A model generated the notes under the pieces. That model did no database searches, was not told where the DNA came from, and worked only from the letters and a program-made list of their open reading frames with translations. From Oxytricha trifallax (lineage: Eukaryota > Ciliophora > Spirotrichea > Sporadotrichida > Oxytrichidae), in NCBI GenBank assembly GCA_000711775.1, contig ARYC01000049.1, forward strand, positions 154,316 through 218,315: a stretch of DNA of 64,000 bases, read 5' to 3'. Each line of letters opens with the position of its first letter. Within the stretch, counting starts at the first letter, position 1. The position numbers and the translations under genes are program-made. Below are positions 23,764-35,334 of this stretch, piece by piece.

Positions 23764-24569
23764 TGTTCACACCGAGGTACCCCCATCCAAATATTTATTT
23801 TAATTTTGAAGTTAATTTTAATTTTTGGCAACTCTTACTACGTGCTTCTACTTTTCAAGCGAAATACTTCCATAAGAAATACTTATTTTATTTGAGTTTA
23901 CTTTATCTAGATTTTTAGCAGATTTTATTGAGTAAATAATTATAAACACATAAAAAGTTGAAGAGATCTATTCAACCTAAGTCATCAACATTAGATTTAA
24001 ATATAAAGATCTACAAGAATAAAAATTATTTACAACATATTATATGAACAAATTTGAAATTGATTATTATAAGATTTAACAATTTGAAATAATAATAAAA
24101 ATATTAACAAACATAATCAATTTCAAATTTGTTCATATAATATGTTGTAAATAATTTTTATTCTTGTAGATCTTTATATTTAAATCTAATGTTGATGACT
24201 TAGGTTGAATAGATCTCTTCAACTTTTTATGTGTTTATAATTATTTACTCAATAAAATCTGCTAAAAATCTAGATAAAGTAAACTCAAATAAAATAAGTA
24301 TTTCTTATGGAAGTATTTCGCTTGAAAAGTAGAAGCACGTAGTAAGAGTTGCCAAAAATTAAAATTAACTTCAAAATTAAAATAAATATGATGTTTCAAA
24401 TTTTTGAAAAATTTATGTCATTTTATAAGTAATCTTTGTAAATAGAGTGAGTTGTCGTGAAAGCAGTCGATTCAGACCTTGTGAGTATGATTTTTCATTT
24501 AAAAATGAGTATATTAGAGGGACTTTATTTTTGAGGTGGGGGAGGGGTGGGAGTACCTCGGTGTGAACA
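23764..24569. mobile_element. 806-bp TA-flanked inverted-repeat element
   Basis: Ends TGTTCACACCGAGGTAC and GTACCTCGGTGTGAACA with TA on each side (23762-23763, 24570-24571). Long arms pair nearly perfectly around a spacer of about 45 bp near 24085. The right arm carries about 150 extra bases, including a G-rich tract (GAGGTGGGGGAGGGG), absent from the left arm. The ORF at 23718-23918 is only a shadow of the arm. Confidence 0.8.
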
Positions 24570-24939
24570 TATATGGTGAGCTATAGAATAAAAAGGAACT
24601 TTTCATTACAATTCTTTGGCGTCAATCTTTGAAAATGATCATATAAAAACAGTACCAAATGCAATTGAGTTAATCAAACAAGTTTCATTATCTTTCTTGT
24701 TCAATAATCTTTTCAATTACAATAATATATAATTACAAAATTAAACCAATAAACACATTTCATCAATCTATTAAATCAGATTATTTTCTCCCTGACTTAC
24801 TTAATTAAACATTAAACACACTTTTGAATCATCTGTTTAGTCGTTTACTTGCTTATTTTTTAATATTTTTCCAAACAGAGTAACAGATAAATGAGGACCT
24901 GTTGACCTGTTTATCTGTTTATTTTAATTTTTTAATTTG

Positions 24940-26550
24940 ATAATGTTTATAAAAATTATTATTATAATAATAATTGAATCACATCGAGATCTTTGGGAGC
25001 ACCGATCTTATTTATGCGTTAATATTTAAGGGTCAAACCCTTCTCATTCGGGAATCTTCTGTTTTCTTCGTATACTGACTCTTTAGTCATCTTCTTCTTC
25101 CTCCTTTTGTTTTGTTTTGTCTTTTCTTTCTGAAATTTCCTCTTTTCCACCCATTTCTTCCTCTTTTCTTTATAAAAAGGTTTAGATGTTGACTCCATAT
25201 TCTTTGAATATGAATTTGTGGTTAAAGTGTTTGACATTTACTAAGAATTATAGTTGTTTTTTCTGATTTGTCCTTTCATTATTGTCGTTATAATTTTGAT
25301 AAAGTCAAATTTGATGAATAGGCATGTTTTTGGAAGCATTTTATGTGTAAATTTACCTAGTTAAGATGATCATGATGGTATCAAAAAATTTATTTGCAAG
25401 CTTAGTCATTAGCTGTTATGGTCCTTAGGAGGCAGAGATTAATTAGTTTAATTAGCTCTCTTTTTTCTTTTTTTGGATCGACCATGCTGTCAGATTTTTT
25501 TATAATGAAAGCTGATAGTGCGCTGTCGTCTAAGCTTAATTTTTTTAGTAATAAGTTTTTATCGAGTATTTTGTATACTCCGAAAATCGCTAGAGAGATA
25601 ATTTTAATGGGTTGTATAAATTAGTTTCTATTGTGTTTAATTAGACTGTGATACATGACTTTCTGGAGTAGAACCTCTCTTGTAGCTGTGCTCTGCTTAT
25701 GCTTCCCATTGTATGTGTGTTAGATCTTTCTAGTTGATCCTAATAATAATAATATTCTTTTAATAGTTTTAATTAGAATCCAAATTTAGAACAAAACCTT
25801 AATTTTTTAGGTTCCTTATTTCGTAATAATACTGACTAGTGACGCATTTGACGTCATTGTTAAAAAGTGTATTTTGACGCTTGTTTTCAAATAAACTTGA
25901 GGTTTGGTTGTAATGGAGTTGGGTCATCTAGATTTTGCCTGTATAGCTAGACTCATCAAAGTGGTTGTAGTTTTCATTTTTTTCCATTGATCTCTAGTCT
26001 TCTTCATTTTCTGAGTAGATAACTTTCTTAGTTATCATTTATCTATTTAGATTTTGGGTAATAAAATCAAATATATGTGGGGCTGGTACTCTGTCTGCTG
26101 AGTTTCTATCGAAGCCAACTCTGTCTAAAAGGTCTGAGTAATTTTCAGAGCAGTAAGAGTTTTGTATATTTTCTCTGAACTGAGATTTTCATTCAGCCTA
26201 TTGGGGTTTTATGAACTTGTTATTTATTGTTGATAATAACCTTAAAAGTTGAAGAAATTGTTGGGTCCAGAAGTGAACTATGTATGGCACAAGAATTTTC
26301 TTCCATGTATTAAGTCTTAGTAAGTTGTATCTGGAACTCATTTGTTAGCTTGTAGCCTTTTCTGATGATGTTTCTTTCAAGCAACAAAAGTTATTATTTC
26401 TTGCATGTAAAGTCTCTATTGTTATTTGTTTACTTTTATAAGCTGAAATACATCATCGTGTGTTAGGTGTGAGACATTCTGATTTTCGATGTCAACTTAG
26501 ATGATATCTCTCTGTATTTTGCTCTAAATATCAATTCTGTGTTTTTTTTT
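24940..26550 (-). mobile_element. Copy D of a repeated element family with hairpin tail
   Basis: Minus strand. The 3' end (24940-25042) has the family tail: GAAGGGTTTGACCCTT hairpin, AAGATCGG..., GATCTCGATGTGATT, then TTA-rich repeats. Upstream it codes in at least two frames for protein containing DDVFQLIKVNKQQQRLYM, DLIHGRKFLCHTQF, SDLLDRVGFDRNSADRV and a Lys-rich end (KEKRKKWVEKRKF). Frame shifts show decay. Clear protein similarity to copies A-C is limited to the tail, so this copy may be a divergent subfamily. Confidence 0.5.
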
Positions 26551-26774
26551 ATTTTTATTTAATTTTAATTATTAATTTGAGAAAATTTTTGACATTAAAA
26601 CAATAATTAATTTTAAATTAAACAGTTAGCTTGAATCCTGTTTACTTGCTCCCTGATTTGATTTTTTATACTTTAAATTGCATGGCTGTTTAATATTTGA
26701 ATAATTTAAAAGTTTATTAGTTATTGTAAATTTCCCATTTCAAATATATTTTAGTTATAATAGTCTAATTGAAT

Positions 26775-27245
26775 GGAATTTATATTGAAGCTAATGATTG
26801 ATCTTGAGCTTATTCTCAAAATTTGGAGAAACTAGACAATTGTATTGTTGATAATGCTGTATATCATCGGATTTAAAATATTATAGCAAGAGTTCTCAAT
26901 TTATAAAATTCCCATCGTGTTTCTAAAACCTTATTAGTTTTTTCTATCTCCTGTTGAAAAGTTTTTCGCTTTTATTAAGAAAGATACAAAATAGAATTTT
27001 GATTTTAGAAATTAGTCAATGTCAAATTTTGAATTCTTCTTCTTTCTACGAAATACTTTTAGCATTTAAACTATGATGTTTCTTGCAAGTTACTACATCT
27101 CTCTTTATTTTTTCGTGGTTCTAAGATTCATTTCACTCAGCTTTAAATAGTGCCTTGCATTTTCTGTTGCTTTAAGGAATGTGAACGATTGAAGTGTTCA
27201 GCACAATGTCTTCATTTTACCAAGTATCTGATTATGATATTATTA
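26775..27245 (-). CDS. Unknown basic protein ORF
   Basis: Single minus-strand frame: WRHCAEHFNRSHSLKQQK, ILEPRKNKERCSNLQE, QQEIEKTNKVLETRWEFYK and FSKFWEQAQDQSLAS. Contains TGA as Trp. It lies just outside the right arm of the 22417-26755 inverted repeat and points towards copy D, so it could be the upstream part of that element or a separate gene. Confidence 0.4.
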
Positions 27246-27249
27246 TGTA

Positions 27250-29420
27250 CAAAATATCTTAATTTTGAACCATATTATTTTAAATACTATATCCATTTAT
27301 TTTTATCATTCTTAGAGTACAACTAAACTAAAATCAGAATTTTTCTTATATAGTGATACATAATTTGTGGGCATCTTACTTTTACTTTTATTTTTAGAAT
27401 ATTTATCTCATTTATTCCCTCATTTATTTTATTTGTGATATTTACAACTCAAAAAAACCTATCGAAATTTGAAGTTTAAATAATTCAAAATGATCATTAT
27501 ATAGAAACCTAAATATACTAAATAGTTCAAACTACTTTTATTTTCAAAATTTATTTCATCTCCCTCTATAGCAATTAGAAAAATTACTTAAATTTTTCAG
27601 TAATTGATTAATTATTCAAGAATAGTAATATATATATATGTTATTTAATTCATAAATAATTAAAACTTATAATGCTTGTAAAGGAAGTATATTAGAGAAA
27701 ATTTTAACTATCAATAAGTTTTAACAATTTTCAAATTTAAACATATATTATAATCTAAAGATAAAGATACCAAATAAAAATGACTTCATTTTATTAATAA
27801 AAATAGGTAAAATATTAACTATTAAAAGAAAAAATATTTTATAGGCATATGAAAGAAAGCATATATCAAAAATCAAGTACATTTATTCATACTAGCTATG
27901 TTAAAAATATAAATTTCGACCTAGCTTATCAATTTTATATATTTTTTAAAACATTATTATAATTGGTATAAGTTTCTGGTATTAATTATCTACTCCTAAA
28001 ATATCAAAAATTTCTATGAATGCTGGCCTACTATAATAATATTGAATGTGCGTGAAGGGCTTAAAATAAAAAAATTTAGTAATCAAGAGACTTTCTTAAT
28101 TGATAATTTACTCCAAGCAATATATTAAAATTTATCTTTTGCATTTTCAATATAAGGTGTGATCATACTTTTCTGCATAATTTTCAAGGAATTTTAGTTT
28201 TTTATACCAAAAAGAAGAAAGTACTGAAAAGTTTCAAATAGTTTACTCTCAAATTTTACATATTTGAAGCAAGTTTTTAGCGGCTAATAAAAGATTGGCA
28301 AAGATCTTCCTAATATAATTCGAACTTATAGGCCTAATCTTTGATCAACATTCTAATAATATTTTTTCCGATTTTTTATTATTAAGCCTAAATTATTTGT
28401 AACTAAAAATATTTACTAATTTCTATTGTATAAATAAATTTTACTTTGTAACTAAATAGTGAATATTTTATTCGTTCTTAATATCATTCAAGTTCCCTCA
28501 ACTACTGTTTGATTTATAAAGGGTTATATATTAAAAACTCAAGACCCCTTAATGAAGTTTATAAGTTCTTTGATTTGTAGGGAATTTGTAAGAGGTTGGG
28601 GTTATTAACAGGTTTTAATGTGAAATATATAGTAAAATTATTTGATTTTATCATTCAATAAGCACTTTTAGATTATGTGGAAGATAATAGATCTGAAGTT
28701 TATTTTACATAACAACAACTCTATCTTATCTACAGAAATCTCTTATCGTGAGTTTTGCTATATTATTATTGATTCTTTCATTTGTTTTATTGATTGAGAC
28801 ACTCTTGTTTTGTCTATAAACTACTTAATTATTTGATTTGCATCTTTCTCGCAATTTGTAGAGTAGAAATTGTTGCGAGGCATATCGCACTCTATTATTA
28901 AACGAATATAATAAAAATGAGGAGGTTTTAGAAAAATAAATGAAAAATACAATTTAAAATGTAAACACAAGATAAAATTAGATTAATGTTTTTTAAAAGT
29001 CGATATTTTGAATTAATATTAAGTACTTATTTATTAACTTTTATTGATTAATCAAACATGGAAAAATTCCATTTTTATTTAAATCACTTTTCCAAACTTG
29101 ATTCTATTTTTGAGAACGAACTTTTCTTGCTGCTTAATATCTTATGCTCTTTTAAAATGTGAAAGTTTCGAAAAAAATATAGATATTTTCAACATATCTT
29201 CAAGGTATCTTCAGGATATATTCCCTAAAAATTAGGGAAAAATTGGATTTAGTAACAATAACAATAAGAGTCCACTAGGATTAGATAACTTTAAAGAGAA
29301 GTATCTAAATTAATCTATGCAAGTACCGGAATTTTCTTGCATTATATTTTAATCAGGATTTTAGTGAACTCTGATGCTAAGAGGTTGCGTGCTATCCTCA
29401 AATACACTAATTTGCTTGCT
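27250..29420. other. AT-rich stretch without supported genes
   Basis: Two kilobases of long A/T runs. A TTGGGGTT-like string occurs at about 28597 but is isolated and not telomeric. I see no convincing exon. Confidence 0.4.
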
Positions 29421-29440
29421 TATTAAAGCTCCGCAACTTA

Positions 29441-30147
29441 GTAGTAGTAGTAATGAGTAATCTCAAATTAAATTTAACATATCACTGTTTAATACTAAAA
29501 TCAAACCATCAATCTTAGTCGTGACGTAGACGTATCTGAAGTGAGTTGACGTGGCAATCAATGACGTGGCAAGTCGTGAACTAGAAAACTCCGAAAAACC
29601 ACCTAGCCCCCCATTCCACATTTCCCTGTACCGAGATGTAAAATCAGAGATAAGAGCCTAGCGAACTAGGAGTATCCCCCACAGAGCTCGTAGAGATCTG
29701 CTTCCTGTAAACAATTAAAGGGGAGTCTGGAGAAAACGCTTACCAGGTTCCACCGCTGCTGAGATAGTAGTCTCTGTCCTTTCGCTGTGGTAGCCTCATT
29801 AACCCGACCTGGTGTGGGAGAAAAATCATTATCGTTGGCTTCTATGGTTCTCATCGTCTCACTTTTGAAGGTTGAGCACCACCTTCATCCTGCTCCCTAT
29901 TACCTAGGAAGCTGAACTCACGCCAGGAAGCTCATCTAATGCAGGGAAATCCTTAGCGTGCAGACGACTCGAGGAGTCTAGGATCTGACAGATTGAACCC
30001 CGCCGACTGGCCCCTAATGCGGTGAACCCAGCAACCCCCTGCCTACCCTCAGCAGGCCTTAGTGTAGTAGAAAGCTCTATTAGAAAGTCTCCAGCCTCGG
30101 GCCCCTGTGGGTCACCCTATCCTTATAACTTTCTAATTTAATAATAT
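29441..30147 (-). mobile_element. 707-bp GC-rich SINE-like insertion
   Basis: About half G+C in DNA that is about one quarter G+C. It is flanked by the 14-bp direct repeat AGCTCCGCAACTTA (29427-29440 and 30148-30161). Read on the minus strand it ends in a short (TAC)n tail next to the duplication, as retrotransposed sequences do. It contains GGGTTCAATCTG, similar to a tRNA B-box. It also has two TGACGTGGCAA direct repeats near 29550. A 62-codon standard-code ORF inside has no recognisable features. I cannot name the parent RNA. Confidence 0.7.
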
Positions 30148-30216
30148 AGCTCCGCAACTTAAAGAGGCTCTTTTGCTTTTATTTTATTAAACAACTTCAA
30201 TTGAGTTTCTTAAACT

Positions 30217-30492
30217 TCAATTTTATTTATTTTTTGTGGACTTTTTAGTAGATGCTTCATTAAATCTCATGTATGTAAAGTAGTATTCATAATTTCCTTT
30301 GATTTTATCATACTTTAAATAAACGGTTAGCTTGACTTTTCTATGCTCTTTCTTATGCTTCTGACATCTTAATTAAAGTGCAAAGTCCCTCTCACATTTC
30401 TCACAAAAATATACTTCAAATTCCTCTGCTTAAAATGTAATTTCATTAATACCTTTCTCCTCCTCTCTGCCTTCCACACACTTATTTGCCAT
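30217..30492 (-). CDS. Single-exon C2H2 zinc-finger protein, 91 residues
   Basis: Complete small gene. MANKCVEGREEEKG start at 30492, no intron, in-frame TAA as Gln twice, stop TGA at 30217-30219. It contains one classical finger, FCEKCERDFALQLRCQKH..EH (C-x2-C-x12-H-x3-H), followed by a basic stretch, then KLTVYLKYDKIKGNYEYY. Likely a nucleic-acid-binding protein. Upstream lies an inverted repeat (30536-30584). It supports TGA also acting as a stop. Confidence 0.7.
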
Positions 30493-30535
30493 TTATTTTC
30501 TATTATTGATTTCTATTTTAATAACAGAGATCTCA

Positions 30536-30584
30536 AGTGATAGCTCTGGTAGTTCTTTATGAGAGTTTCATCTCACAGCTATCA
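30536..30584. promoter_or_regulatory. Inverted repeat upstream of the zinc-finger gene
   Basis: GTGATAGCT and AGCTATCAC separated by about 30 bases, 45 bp upstream of the zinc-finger start. Could be a binding site pair or a hairpin in the 5' leader. Function inferred from position only. Confidence 0.35.
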
Positions 30585-30851
30585 CACTTTTTATTGCTGC
30601 CAAAGGTATGTCTCATTTAGTTTGATGGAAGTGCTGTTGTTTTACTTAAAATGTTAGCGCTCATATTTATATTTGAATTTAAAATTATAAAACTGCATCT
30701 ATAACTGAGAGCTTATATGAGAGCTTTGCAAGCCTTAAAGTTTAAAGGGAAGTTCTTAGAGTATTAGAGAAGAAATATGAGTGTTAAGATACAATCCAGC
30801 ACTAAATATGGGGAAGGAAGTAACCATTTTTACTTTCAATAATAAGTTGAT

Positions 30852-30992
30852 TTAAGTATGTACCTATATAGGAGGTGCACCTAATTAAGTATGTACGGCT
30901 TTAGGATGTATTTTGTGATTTTATGATTAAAATTAGGGTGCTCCTAATTAAGTACTAGCATTTTATGAGGTGCTCCTAATTAAGTACGTACC
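30852..30992. repeat. Four iterated TTAAGTAYGTAC / GGTGCWCCTAA units
   Basis: TTAAGTATGTACC, TTAAGTATGTACGG, TTAAGTACTAGC and TTAAGTACGTACC alternate with three GGTGCWCCTAA blocks in direct orientation. The array lies 200 bp upstream of the ORF at 31199. It looks like a cis-regulatory array or iterons, or the remains of a short tandem repeat. Confidence 0.65.
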
Positions 30993-31198
30993 AATTTAAA
31001 TTTAAAAATAAGGAACTATATCAGTAGAAATTGAAATCAATCTCTCAAGTTTGAAACCAGTTCTCAAAACCTTCGTCATATCCTTCTTAGAGGTTAACCT
31101 CCTATAGGATGCCCATATTTAATAATTAGTTTACAGAGTTATATAATTGAAATCAATAAACTTAAATTTGAATATCATTTCTTAGATCTGTAAACAAG

Positions 31199-31918
31199 AT
31201 GGAGTCAATGAATGATGCAATGAAAAGAGTGCAAGCACAAGAATTGATTCAAAGATTTAGAAGCAAGGAGGATTTGCATCGCTACCTGGTGCAGCAAGGT
31301 AATGAACTCATAGTAACTAATCTTGATTATGTAGTTGGTTTGTTCCTGCCAACGATGGAAGGTACTAAAATTTCATTTCTAAGAGCAATACTCTGCGAAG
31401 AGAAGAAAGCTTTGAAAACTTAAGATGTAAAGTTTGCAGAGATTCCAAACTATCCAGAGATTTCAGTGACTAACTTATATGATGATGCTATGAACGACCC
31501 AGAGGTTTCGCAGTACCTTCCCACTAAGAAGCAGTTGTCAAACAAACTACCTGAAAGAAACTATTTCTTTAGTATGCTTGCAACAATCAAAGGGGATTAC
31601 TTGAAAGAAATCATTCAAGAATCTCATAAGAAAAGGTACAGCATCTATAGAAGAAAACAGCAGACAAGGCATTAAAATTAGTGAAAACTGGCTGTCAAAG
31701 CTGCAGAAGCACCTTTATATATCGAGTAAGATTTGTAGATTAAATCTTTAGAAAAATCTGGAATTTGCATTTACTAAATGAAGGAATAGAGCAAACTTCA
31801 CATACAGCGAAAGTCGTAGACCAAGTATGAAGTCAGCAAGATACTTTATTCAAATATTTAGCCGCCAGAGCAAATGAACATTGATGTTGGAGCTGGTATC
31901 AAGAGAAGAAACTTATGA
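31199..31918 (+). CDS. Unknown conserved-looking soluble protein, about 239 residues
   Basis: ATG at 31199, one frame to a tandem TGA TGA at 31916. Contains MNDAMKRVQAQELIQRF, RYLVQQGNELIVTNLDYV, VSVTNLYDDAMNDPEV-like acidic segment (exact: SVTNLYDDAMNDPEVSQYL), LPERNYFFSMLATIKGDYL and a basic C-terminus. Codon choice is clean and the region is less AT-rich than its flanks, so this is one of the best gene calls in the window. One TGA near 31682 must be read as Trp (QNQWKLAV). Just after the double TGA another frame reads EETYDEGSSKKKIRKR, so an extra exon or a frame change is possible. No family recognised. Confidence 0.65.
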
Positions 31919-31989
31919 TGAGGGAAGCAGCAAGAAGAAGATAAGAAAAAGAAATCAGCTCCTAAGAAAGTTTTTTTGATTGAGACTTA

Positions 31990-33085
31990 AATATTCTTTA
32001 ACTTAATTCTAAAACTTATTTATATACATTCACTCTCCCTTCTTTTGTCCACTTTTAAGCAGCTAATTATCTACTCTCTTCGCTGAACTTTTAAAAACGT
32101 TTATTGTATCAAGAGGTAGGTCATTAATCAAGTGGAATAGCAGCAGTTTCTTGTAATTACCTTTAAATATACCCCAGTGTAATTTGATTCCATTAAACTA
32201 TGGGCTGTAAGGCACGTTAACACAGGTGTTATTCTAAGTTGCTTATTAGTTATTCTTGTTTCTTTTATTTTATGAACAGAAAGATTATCAACTTAAAGCA
32301 TAATCTCTTATTCAGGATACTCATCTAATCAAAAAAACATAATATACTGCTCTGTCTTTATAGTGCGAGGATGTATAACATAAAATTATAAGCCAACATC
32401 CTTGCTAATACCTCCAAGAATTGCCATTGTTTATATGTATTTTTAATCATATACCTCTATCTCTTATACAAAAACTTCTAAATGAAAGTGTTGAAGGTAA
32501 AGACAGTCTCATCAGCATATTTAAATCTAAGACAATGGGGTCAAACAAGACCCTCTATAATGTATATTTATTTTTTTGTAATCTGATAGAGGTTTTGACG
32601 CTTAGCAATAGTAGCAGATAAACTATTAGTGAGCGTTAAGGTTTTCGAGAAATGACCCCAAAGTAGTTTACTTTTTATATATTACATTATCCTAAAATAT
32701 AAAGAAAATTTCCAATTTTTAATAAAAATCTAATTTAAAATATCAATTAAACAACTTATGCAAGAAATTAAAAAAAAAATTTATTTTTCAAAATATATTA
32801 TAATTAATATATTTCACATTATTGTTACAAATGTAAGTTCCAAATAATTTATTAAAATATAATTCAATAAATAAAATAAATTTTTTTAATTTTCTTTAAA
32901 ATATTGCATAAGTTATTAAATTGATATTTTAAATAAGATTTTCATTAAAAATTGAAAATTTACGTTATTTTTACTATATTTTTAAATATATAAAAAGTGA
33001 ACTTTTTTGGGAGTCATATCTTGAAAATCTAATCTCTCACTATCAGATTACATAGAGAAAAATATAAATTTTAGAGGGGGCTTGG
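31990..33085. other. AT-rich stretch without a supported gene
   Basis: Short pyrimidine-rich pieces at 32000-32640 could be minus-strand untranslated sequence. The rest is A/T runs with no gene I can defend. Confidence 0.35.
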
Positions 33086-33089
33086 TTGA

Positions 33090-33460
33090 TTTATGATATA
33101 GTATAAGAAAAATAGATGATTATATGAAATTAATTAAGATTAATAAGAATACTTTTAATGGCGACGCTGGTGGAGCAGTTTCATTCACTAAAAATGTAAG
33201 TTAGAAAAAAGATATCTTAAATTTTTATTTTTCAGAGGTACGATCTGGTAAGAGCAGTTACTGACTTTAGTTAAGCCTTCGAAAATAAACAGAAAGGAAC
33301 ATGAAAGGCGTGAGAATAATTAGTAATGATGTTATGTATTGTGGTGAATATAAGAATGTCAAAGCTGTTTGAGTTATTCTGTTTCCATATTATTTTTAAA
33401 GTATTCTTAATTAAATTCTTATAATCATCTATTTTTTCTTATTATTTATCATAATTCCAT
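33090..33460. repeat. Inverted-repeat pair enclosing a small gene
   Basis: AAGAAAAATAGATGATTATA (from 33107) is repeated in inverted orientation ending about 33440, with weaker matching extending to about 33090 and 33460. Arms are about 45-60 bp. No clear target duplication. Confidence 0.6.
33147..33372 (+). CDS. Small intron-containing ORF between inverted repeats
   Basis: First part reads NTFNGDAGGAVSFTKN (another frame gives MATLVEQFHSLK). A GT...AG intron of about 42 nt ending TTTTTCAG follows. The second part ends CGEYKNVKAV then TGA 33370-33372. The region is GC-richer than its flanks. The correct frame across the intron is not certain. Confidence 0.35.
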
Positions 33461-33464
33461 GGCC

Positions 33465-35330
33465 AAACTTAATATTATTCTGTTAGGCTCTATGCATTTA
33501 ATTAAATATATAATTTAAATAAATTATTGTTGTAAAATGACAGAATTAAATTAATTACTCTAGCCCAATACTTCAAAGTTTTACGTTAATAGGATAGCTA
33601 ATATGCTTCTTTAAAAACTTTGACTTCATCTTTGCCTCAGAATTCAATTATTATTGCTTTAATTACACAGTAAGGAAGCAGTTAGAACGAACTGTTGATA
33701 GACTTCGCTTTAAGAGCAGTGAAAGGAGTTTTTAGTTAAGTACTGGTTTAGCTTATTAACTATAAAAAAAGCGCAGCTTATACAGTAAATTTATCTACTC
33801 TTCATCACAAATAGACCTCAAAAGTTTGCAATTTTTATCTCTAAATAAAAGCATTTATAAACTTCATTAAGAAGTGCTGGAGAATTAAATACACTAATGG
33901 ATTAAATAATCATGAGTTTATTCAATTGACTCTTCATAAATTCTTTTTGTAATTTAATTTTGAAATATTTTTAAATTTTTGATTAACTTTCACTTTATGT
34001 GTAGAAATAATTACTTATTAGCAATTCTTTAAATTATTTACTCCACCCTAATAAAATTGATTTGAAGAATTCACTTAAAATAATTTTAAAAAGAGTAAAG
34101 ATCCCTCATCAATTAATTTTAAGGATAATGAAATATCTGCAAGAGTCTATATTATTGTTTGATTTGATTGATTGATTATTTGTTATTTATAAATGATTAA
34201 TTAAAAACGCAGAGTTGATTAAGTATTTTTATAGCTATTTTTAAATATTTTATTATTTTTTAAAAACTTTGAATATTCCTGCGTTTTTGCAATTAATTTC
34301 CTATTTTTTATTAAAAAAAAAGATTTTGCTGAATAAACTACAAATAAAAGTTACAGTAAATTGCTATTTTTCTCTGATAAGTTAATAAAAGCATGAAATA
34401 ATTAGTGATAAGGTGGTTTGTAAATTATTAATTAACATATTATACATAGTATTTCTTTTAAATCACTTTTTCAAATCACTTTTTTAAAAAATTCAACTTC
34501 TGTAGGAATTGAACCCTTGACACATTATTAAAAAGTCAGTATGTTATACCAACTGTACTATAAATCAACTTTTCTGTTTTACCTTCAATATTATCATTTA
34601 TATATGGTTGGAGTAATTTTAAAAACCTCTCTAAATTAAAGTCATGATAATTTCATTTTCACTTATTTTATCAATAGAATAACTCAGAGTACTATAGAAA
34701 TTACCATAACTTACTACCATTAGAGAAAAGAAGAATAACTTAGAGGATTTGAGAATTTTCTCTGTTAAAATAAAAGAAAAGCAGAATATAGTATAAGAAA
34801 ATGGGAATTCAAAATATTACAAATAGTGAAGAAACCCAATTAAGATAATGAAAAAAAAATGAGAGATAAAAACAATTAATAAATTAAATTGATATAGTTT
34901 CTTATCATCAAAACTTAAGAGTTAAATAATTATAGATATTTATGGTTTTACTATTCTTATTTACAATTTATTTCTTTTACTTTTACATTACTCCCTAAAT
35001 TCTTCTAAAATTTTATCAATGGGGTTTTAATAACAATTTAATTCTTTTATAAAATGATTAATTAAAACCTAAACAGTTTTAAAAAACTTTTCAAGTTAAT
35101 TTATTAATAAAACAAACAATAAACTTTCCAATGACCCAATAAAATATACGTTTAAATCAGTTGATTTTTAAGATAAAAATAGTGTAGCATTTATTCTTAA
35201 TAAATTTTAAGTTCAATATTAACTAACAACTAATTTAAGTTACTTGATTAATCTTATTTTGATATAAGATACATTTTTTCATAATTAATAGAAAAAAAAA
35301 ATAGAAAATTAAAAACTTTAAAGCAGTTAA
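33465..35330. other. AT-rich stretch with one tRNA-like remnant
   Basis: Long A/T runs. Apart from the tRNA-like sequence at 34493-34570 nothing is supported. Confidence 0.35.
34493..34570 (-). pseudogene. tRNA-like sequence (possibly tRNA-Lys derived)
   Basis: Minus strand has an A-box-like TAGTACAGTTGGTATAACA, an anticodon-loop-like CTGACTTTTTAAT, and a good B-box in CAAGGGTTCAATTCC at tRNA spacing. The acceptor ends do not pair and the anticodon stem has an extra T, so a functional tRNA is unlikely. It may be a tRNA-derived SINE remnant. Confidence 0.35.
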
Positions 35331-35334
35331 AGTG

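Larger units (their letters stand above)
22417..26755. repeat. 4.3-kb region bounded by ~190-bp inverted repeats
   Basis: ACTAAAATATATTTGAAATGG at 22417 and the following roughly 190 bp recur in inverted orientation ending at 26755, with about 80-85 percent identity. Between them lie a minus-strand gene fragment, two palindromic elements and the 3' part of a mobile-element copy. No flanking target duplication is evident. It may be one large terminal-inverted-repeat element full of later insertions, or an inverted duplication. Confidence 0.6.

Noticed and set aside
28590-28615. GAGGTTGGGGTTA as a telomere or breakage signal
   Set aside because: Single occurrence of a TTGGGGTT-like string with no repeats. 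Similar strings at 54290 and 62457 belong to the inverted-repeat element.
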